From Sipunculus nudus (Eukaryota; Annelida; Sipuncula; Golfingiida; Sipunculidae), in assembly GCA_026874595.1 (NCBI GenBank), contig CM049307.1, positions 81,508,643 through 81,572,642 of the forward strand: a stretch of DNA of 64,000 bases. Reading direction: 5' to 3'. The notes beneath the pieces were generated by a model. The model did not search any database. It was not told the DNA's origin and saw only the letters and a program-made list of their open reading frames with translations. Shown here piece after piece: positions 60,701-64,000 of this stretch (position 1 is its first letter; each line of letters opens with the position of its first letter). The position numbers and the translations under genes are program-made.

Positions 60701-62682
60701 TAATGATCACCGTGTCAGTCCGTACTTCTGTCCTTCCGTCAGTGACACTTTCTTTCGCACGCGATAACTCAACAACAACATACTTCAGCTTTCCCAAATT
60801 CACAGGGATGATTGGTACATACAAGGCCTCGTGACCTTTTGAATTACAGACCTGTCTGAAACTCCAATATGGCCGCAACAGCTCAATTGCTGATTTTCTT
60901 TCACGCACAATAACTCAACAACAGGATATATTTCAGCTTTCCCAAATTCACAGGGATGATTTGTACATATGAGGGTTCCAGACCTATTGAAATACAGACC
61001 TGTCTGAATTCCAATATGGCCATCACAGCCCAATCACTGATTTTCTTTTGCGTGCAATAACTCAACAACATACTTCATCTTTCCCAAATTCACAGAGATG
61101 ATTTGTACTACAAGGGCTCTGTCTCTTTAGAATTGCAGACCTGTCAGAAGTCCAATATGGCTGCTAGAGCAAGATCAGTGATTTTCTTTCGCACCAAATA
61201 TCTCAACAAGAACATGCTTGATCTTATTCAAATTCACAGGGATCATTGGTGCCTATATGAGGGCTTCTGACCACTTGAAATACAGACTTGCTCAAAATTA
61301 AATATGGCAAACAGAGTACAATCAGTGATTTTCAACCTACAGGTTGTTTGACAGGCCTTCAGATAATCTTACAAACCCACAAAAATACATGAAAAAGATT
61401 AAAAGCTTCAGTTATTACAAGGACAGGTGCAGTTTAATATTGGTGAATTTTTTTTTATCTGAATGGTAGGTTGCATGTGTTATGATGTGTAGATGAACCA
61501 AGGGTTACAGATTTAGTTTTCTCTCCCAAGCAAGGCCAAAAAGGTCTGCTTGAAAGGTGCTGCCACCTGTTTTCAGGAATGGGAACTACTGATGCTGAAA
61601 ATGAGGAATCAAACATATTTGTTTACTGTTTATATTACTGGGAGGAAGTATTGTTCCAACATTTATTGATTATGGTCAAATAGCATAAAATAATAAGAAA
61701 GCATGTTGTTACATGGAATGTTTCTTAATTTAAAAAATGAGGCAGCCTATCTAGTTTAATTAAATTGAAATACAAAAACTGTAACATACTTCATTTTTAC
61801 CAATAGACAAGATCTAACAAGAAAAACCTAATGATATTAAATCTAATTCTTTTTTTAGGAGGTCAGATCAGCATTGATGTATTCCCTGAGGGCTGGGACA
61901 AAAGATACTGCTTGAAATACCTAGAGAAAGAGGGCTTCAAAAGAATCTATTTTTTTGGTGATCGCACAGCACCAGTAAGTATCACAGAGTTAACTTACCA
62001 TAGGAAAGTCAGAAATCAGTGCTCACAATTTTTTTTCAGCTATGAAGATTCATTAGGCTTAAAAATAAAGTTGATATTTTTCCCATGATCTTTTTTCATT
62101 TCTTAAGCAGCCTCTCCGGTCCACTTTTAAATCATAGAAAATCTCCAGCCTAGCCTTCGAAAGAAATCAAACTGGTAAATAATGCCATATTTGCCAAATA
62201 TCTTGAACAGTTTGGTATAATCTTCAGGTATATTCTCACCCTATGCTACCAAAATTCATATATATTGTATTTACCATTCTGAACTGTGGAACTTTTATGC
62301 AACAGAATTACTATTTCACTCAAATGTTAATTTAATGAAACGAGTCAAATCAGTCTCTTTTGTTTGCTGTTGCTAAATTATGTTTATCAAATGCTGTGCC
62401 CATCTGGAATAATTTTTGAATGGTTTACCAACAGTTTTAAGCCTATGTTACTCTTTTCCCACATTACTTTTTTTAATAATTTTAATAATTTTTAAGTATT
62501 TAGTGTATTTTGCATGTTATTATTGTACTGTTTTAGTATATATTTTCTCTATATATTTATTGAACTCTTTGTAGGGAGGCAATGACCATGAGATTTATGA
62601 GGATCCAAGGACAGTAGGACACACAGTCACAGGTCCTGAGAACACCCGTAAGGTTGTAGAAGAGTGTCTGCTGCAATTATAG
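51667..62682 (+). CDS. pmm2: Phosphomannomutase (PMM1/PMM2 family), 8 exons, complete
   Basis: Interconverts mannose-6-phosphate and mannose-1-phosphate in the cytosol, feeding GDP-mannose synthesis for N-glycans and GPI anchors. Exons: 51667-51735, 55914-56034, 57517-57593, 58574-58665, 59398-59497, 60362-60437, 61859-61974, 62575-62682. They sum to 759 nt (252 residues plus stop), close to the usual 246-262. All introns are GT-AG and all phases agree. HAD-fold motifs: FDVDGTLT (Asp13 nucleophile, Asp15 acid/base), GLVGGSD (Ser48), [14 protein letters not shown] (Asp213, Asn220, Asp221 metal site). Substrate arginines Arg127, Arg138 and Arg145 match human PMM2 Arg123, Arg134 and Arg141. PMM1 versus PMM2 is not resolved by eye; one ancestral gene is expected in invertebrates. 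Confidence 0.96.
51736..55913 (+). other. Phosphomannomutase intron 1
   Basis: 4.2 kb, AT-rich, no internal gene supported. Less AT-rich patches lie at about 53990-54560 and 54700-55000. Within the first, ATTTGCAT octamers occur 44 bp apart (54013 and 54057), each followed by a GGC/GTCAC phrase. Confidence 0.5.
55914..56034 (+). CDS. pmm2: Phosphomannomutase exon 2
   Basis: Residues 24-63 plus one base. [13 protein letters not shown] is the helix after the first loop; [18 protein letters not shown] is HAD motif II. Acceptor CTGTCACAG, donor GAAG/GTAATT. Intron 1 before it is 4.2 kb. Confidence 0.95.
56070..56229. mobile_element. pogo/Tigger-like MITE, TA target duplication
   Basis: CAATGGAATCCTGCC at the left pairs with the reverse complement of the right end (GAGTGGAATGCCCAC). 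TA lies directly outside on both sides (56068-56069, 56230-56231). 160 bp, in phosphomannomutase intron 2. Confidence 0.6.
57517..57593 (+). CDS. pmm2: Phosphomannomutase exon 3
   Basis: Residues 64-89: [20 protein letters not shown] followed by ELIGKE. Y-V-F-x-E-N-G-L-V-A is a family signature leading into the cap domain. Donor GAG/GTAAGA. Confidence 0.95.
57875..57962 (-). repeat. Possible tRNA-derived SINE head
   Basis: Reverse complement reads GTAGCCCAGTAGTTAAGGTG, an A-box-like sequence common in SINEs, then AATTTGATGCC at B-box distance. Degenerate; lies in phosphomannomutase intron 3. Confidence 0.4.
58574..58665 (+). CDS. pmm2: Phosphomannomutase exon 4
   Basis: Residues 90-119 plus two bases of Arg120. 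[19 protein letters not shown] is the cap-domain helix; LTLPCKR leads into the next strand. Acceptor ATCTTTTCAG, donor AAAAG/GTAGGT. Confidence 0.95.
59398..59497 (+). CDS. pmm2: Phosphomannomutase exon 5
   Basis: Residues 120 (completed) to 153: [19 protein letters not shown], then [15 protein letters not shown]. It holds the sugar-phosphate-binding arginines of the cap. Acceptor TTTCCTGACAG, donor CAG/GTAAGA. Confidence 0.95.
59560..59760 (+). repeat. Possible SINE fragment in intron 5
   Basis: GCATGGCTCAAAGCCAGGAG and GTTTGAATCTCTGCC resemble a decayed tRNA-like A and B box. A C tract lies near 59692-59703. The open frame through here is read-through of exon 5 past its donor and is not a product. 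Confidence 0.3.
60362..60437 (+). CDS. pmm2: Phosphomannomutase exon 6
   Basis: Residues 154-178 plus one base: [20 protein letters not shown], then LRFVI. The cap helix with R-E-x-L-V-x-x-F-K is as expected. Acceptor TTTTTTTTCAG, donor ATAG/GTAATT. Confidence 0.94.
60749..61329 (+). repeat. Four tandem repeats of 141-147 bp in intron 6
   Basis: Units start at 60749, 60895, 61042 and 61183. Each has TTTCTTTCGCAC, ATAACTCAACAAC, TTTCCCAAATTCACAGGGAT, GAATTACAGACCTGTC and CCAATATGGC. Divergence is about 10-25 percent by eye. A fifth start is visible at about 61330. Confidence 0.88.
61859..61974 (+). CDS. pmm2: Phosphomannomutase exon 7
   Basis: Residues 179 (completed) to 217: [37 protein letters not shown]. 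The G-G-Q-I-S-x-D-V-F-P-x-G-W-D-K-R-Y block is the most conserved stretch of the family. Donor CCA/GTAAGT. Confidence 0.96.
62575..62682 (+). CDS. pmm2: Phosphomannomutase exon 8 and stop
   Basis: Residues 218-252: [20 protein letters not shown], then [15 protein letters not shown] and TAG. It completes the metal-binding GGNDHEI. The stop is at 62680-62682, and a 30-bp repeat begins immediately. Confidence 0.96.
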   Translation, partial: GGNDHEIYEDPRTVGHTVTGPENTRKVVEECLLQL

Positions 62683-62800
62683 TGATCTGGACCAATCAGG
62701 ATCCTGATACGGTGACCTGGACCAATCAGAATCAAGTTACTGTGACAGGGACCAATCAGATATTTGTTTCAGTGGTCTTGATCAATCAGATTGTAGTTTG
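62681..62800 (+). repeat. Four 30-bp repeats starting at the phosphomannomutase stop codon
   Basis: The word GACCAATCAG (GATCAATCAG in the last) occurs at 62690, 62720, 62750 and 62780, exactly 30 bp apart, within units starting GTGAYCTG. A further copy off register lies at 62856. Each word is a strong match to the NF-Y/CCAAT consensus. The array begins inside the stop codon. Confidence 0.9.
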
Positions 62801-63231
62801 GTTGTAATGTACCACTCATGATTCAGACAATTCAGAATGCAGATAATGTAGGCTTGACCAATCAGGACAAGGGTTGTATTCTGGGTATGGCACCACACAG
62901 GGGACTAGGGGGAATCACCTCACAATACATTTTAATCTGATGACTATTTTCACAGGGATATGCATATTGAATTGATTTATATTGATTTTAACTGTGATTA
63001 TAGGAATTTTCACACAATTATAGGCACATGTGATTCCAAATTCAATATTTTATCACTGGCTAGATCACGGCAAGGGAGTGCTTGTAGTTTTTAAATTAAT
63101 CTTCACAATTTTTTTATGATAAAAAAATGAAATTACAATTATTTTCTTGGCTGCAATCTCCAAAGAATATTCAACATTTGTTGTCAGTTACTTGCCATTT
63201 GTCTTGATATTATTATGAATGGACAGTTATA

Positions 63232-63237
63232 AATAAA
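63232..63237 (+). terminator. Likely polyadenylation signal of phosphomannomutase
   Basis: AATAAA 550 bp after the stop codon; the sequence between is AT-rich and non-coding. A second AATAAA near 63807 is an alternative. Confidence 0.55.
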
Positions 63238-63415
63238 AACCTATACAGTAAACTTACAGAATTTTATAAATATCAAAATACATGTGTAAACAGTTGTTCT
63301 TCATAATTTTTAAAAATTCATTCAGCAATATCATGTGTCTTTGTTAATGCATTCTGACATTCCATTTCATGATAACACTTACAACAAGGGAACAGATGCA
63401 ATTTAGTTCCAGGTA

Positions 63416-63707
63416 CAGTGGACCACCATACTTCCAAACACTGTTTATCTGAAAAAAAAAACATTTAAACAAAATTATCATGTTTTCCCCAAATTTTTAC
63501 AAAAGTAAATTTGCCATTTTTTTTTAAATCAGAATAATAGATTGCCACACATGTATTTACTCCCGGTCTTGACTTATTAGTGCATGCAGGATGCATCACA
63601 TCTATACCACCATTTTATTTTGCACATGAAGGTTCATCCTAACAATCGTTTATCTGAACAAAAAAAAAATTGCCCCAAGAGGTATTCGGATAAATGGAGC
63701 TCCACTG
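63416..63707. mobile_element. pogo/Tigger-like MITE
   Basis: CAGTGGACCACCATACTTCC at the left and the reverse complement of the right end, CAGTGGAGCTCCATTTATCC, share CAGTGGA. GTTTATCTGAA / TTCGGATAAA phrases are subterminal. TA is directly outside at the left; two bases intervene at the right. Confidence 0.55.
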
Positions 63708-64000
63708 CGTAGTTGTTCATCATGCCTTCATTTAATGTGTATTTTACATTAAGGGTGAATTTGACGAAAGGGATGTATTTGATTCATTGTGCATGGGTAC
63801 ATCATAATAAAAGGGTTTGAATACCTGATTTATGAGAAAAGCATCGACGAGTGCAAATCTATAAAAATGCTATGCTCTAAGCATATGGTAGTCCTGCATT
63901 GAAACTGAGTATTATCAGTACCTTCATGTACATTATTGTAACATCATTTGTCTTACGAATCCCTAGGTCATCTGTGCATGTTCCTTATTGCTATATACAC
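63708..64000. other. Intergenic end of window
   Basis: AT-rich, nothing recognisable. Confidence 0.5.

Noticed and set aside
1-64000. CRISPR arrays, rRNA, bacterial operon signals
   Set aside because: The window is eukaryotic with spliced genes; tandem repeats here lack the spacer structure of CRISPR arrays.

Overview
The window is AT-rich eukaryotic DNA from a metazoan. It holds two spliced genes, both on the + strand, in a background of transposon debris, microsatellites and long G or C homopolymers. The repeat style (dispersed repeats ending in an AGTCAGCTGAGCTAA-type motif next to runs of CGGACGGACAGAC, abundant (TA)n, short inverted-repeat elements and APE-type LINEs) and a PAN plus C-type lectin gene suggest a lophotrochozoan, most likely a bivalve mollusc. 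That placement is inference.

Gene 1 (at least 12112-30481) is a secreted or surface C-type lectin. A PAN/apple-like exon is followed by three exons that build one C-type lectin-like domain, with phase-1 boundaries throughout. The 5' end was not found with confidence; a weak candidate first exon lies at 3239-3371. Its introns of 8-9 kb hold a 194-bp higher-order minisatellite, a foldback hairpin and a block of about 1.8-2.5 kb that recurs downstream of the gene.

Gene 2 (51667-62682) is a complete phosphomannomutase (PMM1/PMM2 family) of 8 exons and 252 codons. All splice sites are canonical, all phases match and all catalytic motifs are present. It makes mannose-1-phosphate for GDP-mannose and N-glycosylation. 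A 30-bp repeat carrying ACCAATCAG starts at its stop codon.

The rest is mobile DNA. A decayed LINE lies on the minus strand at about 4.4-7.4 kb. A second, L1-like LINE (ORF1 at 38.2-39.0 kb, endonuclease at 36.4-37.1 kb, no reverse transcriptase) also lies on the minus strand. A LINE 3' remnant sits just upstream of the phosphomannomutase. There are many non-autonomous inverted-repeat elements. The clearest is a nested pair (27599-28312, with 27835-28224 inside it) with TTA and TAA target duplications, whose unoccupied site survives in the paralogous block near 41.39 kb. No rRNA, intact tRNA or CRISPR feature was seen. Two or three degenerate tRNA-like SINE heads are possible.
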